A stretch of 6,489 nucleotides of DNA. It comes from Terriglobales bacterium. Its GTDB lineage: Bacteria > Acidobacteriota > Terriglobia > Terriglobales > Gp1-AA117. The stretch is from assembly GCA_030150795.1 (NCBI GenBank), contig JASLFF010000047.1:1-6489 (forward strand), in the 5' to 3' direction. Made by a program: the position numbers and the translations under genes. The notes beneath the pieces are model-generated. The model saw nothing but the letters and a program-made list of their open reading frames with translations. It ran no database searches and had not been told where the DNA came from. Below, one piece after another: positions 5,785 through 6,489 of the stretch; the first letter of the stretch is position 1; every line of letters begins with the position of its first letter.

Positions 5785-6489
5785 TTGGCCGACTCTTTTT
5801 TTACTAGCAGGCCACCGCTACTCGCTTCCCAGGTCCTGGCCGAACTGGGTCCCGTCCTAACGGGTGAGCGAGACCTTTCCCAGACCGCCAATGGCGCGCT
5901 GGAAGTGGTAATGGCGGCAATACGCGCCGGCTCAGGCGCGCTGTTTCGCTTTCAGGAAAAACCGGCCATGCTGGCGTCCATTGCGGCGCAGGGCTTTGTC
6001 GTCTTTCCCCAGACCGCTGTCTTTCCGCTGCTTTCCAAGCATGTGCATGCACTGACCAATGTCGCTGGGCCGCAAAGAATTTCACGCGAACGCTGTGACA
6101 CGTTCTTAAGTTCCACTGGAAACATCTCCAGCGTATGGTTCAGGTGCATTGCGCCGTTGAAAGTCCATGGCAAGCTGATTGGGGCGCTGCTGCTGGGTGA
6201 ACGCGAGGCCGGCGCGGAGTACACGCCGGAGATACTGAAACAGATCGGCGATCTGGCACCGTTTATCGCTCTGGCCATGTACAACCATCAACTGATGATG
6301 TCACTGGAAGAGCGCACCGCCGACAACCTGAAACTGGTCGCTTCAGTCCACTCTTTCTGGGACGACGCTTTGGCCGCCTTTGCCGCCACTATTGATGTGA
6401 AAGCCGTACAGATGCACGGCCACTCTTTGCGCGTGGGCCGTTATGCTGCCGGAATTGCGGAATCACTGGGCATGAACGCCGCTGAAGCC
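5785..6489 (+). CDS. GAF and HD-GYP domain regulator, N-terminal part (3' end outside window)
   Basis: The frame is open from 5719 to the window end without a stop. It reads LADSFFTSRPPLLASQVLAELGPVLTGERDLSQTANGALEVV, a GAF-like region (about 13-170, with PLKVHGKLIGALLLGE in its core). A helical linker (SLEERTADNLKLVASVH) leads to AAFAATIDVKAVQMHGHSLRVGRYAAGIAESLGM, the start of an HD-GYP domain (GHS-x-RV near residue 212 from the TTG). HD-GYP proteins usually hydrolyse cyclic di-GMP; the HD metal ligands and GYP motif lie beyond the window, so activity is unverified. The start is uncertain: there is no ATG upstream of 5911, which would cut into the GAF domain. TTG at 5785 is the best candidate but has no good ribosome site; GGAAG (5762-5766) is 18 nt away. 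A T7 run at 5796-5802 lies just inside the frame. The gene is divergent from DinB copy 3 and probably unrelated to it in function. Confidence 0.82.
   Translation, partial: MADSFFTSRPPLLASQVLAELGPVLTGERDLSQTANGALEVVMAAIRAGSGALFRFQEKPAMLASIAAQGFVVFPQTAVFPLLSKHVHALTNVAGPQRISRERCDTFLSSTGNISSVWFRCIAPLKVHGKLIGALLLGEREAGAEYTPEILKQIGDLAPFIALAMYNHQLMMSLEERTADNLKLVASVHSFWDDALAAFAATIDVKAVQMHGHSLRVGRYAAGIAESLGMNAAEA

Noticed and set aside
5804..6291. Minus-strand frames over the regulator (93, 110 and 61 codons)
   Set aside because: They are shadows of the plus-strand GAF/HD-GYP coding region, which is open throughout and carries recognisable domain sequence.

Overview
The window looks like chromosomal DNA from an acidobacterium, or a close soil relative. 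This rests on family recognition: the C-terminal tail of a long PIG-L-type deacetylase, a run of small exported DinB-like proteins and a GAF/HD-GYP regulator are all typical of Acidobacteriota. No rRNA, tRNA, CRISPR array or insertion sequence is visible. The species cannot be named from the sequence.

Layout. (1) Positions 1-3308, plus strand, form a tight three-gene unit: the 3' end of a PIG-L-family deacetylase, an APC-superfamily amino-acid permease overlapping it by ATGA, and an MFS_3/EntS-like exporter starting 6 nt after the permease stop. (2) Positions 3309-5556 form a DinB-like cluster. It holds an eroded C-terminal remnant (about 3341-3424), two intact plus-strand genes (3498-4112 and 4272-4898) and a more divergent, convergent minus-strand copy (5002-5556). 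Each intact copy has an N-terminal secretion signal or signal-like segment, and all end in a near-identical YGQM(V/I)EYLRMNGI tail. (3) Positions 5557-5784 are a divergent intergenic region with small palindromes and one composite hairpin. (4) From about 5785 to the window end runs the N-terminal part of a GAF plus HD-GYP regulator, cut by the window edge.

How the genes may work together. The first three genes are probably cotranscribed; a deacetylase with a permease and an exporter suggests uptake, processing and efflux of a small molecule, but no substrate can be read from the sequence. The DinB copies look like one gene duplicated locally several times. The presumed metal-binding His triad is complete in copy 1 (H-H-H), altered in copy 2 (H-H-E) and incomplete in copy 3 (H-H-I). 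The remnant keeps the HxxxH pair but has lost four codons after it and everything before it. This birth, divergence and decay series of exported DinB proteins is the most interesting part of the window. The HD-GYP protein is probably a separate signalling gene.
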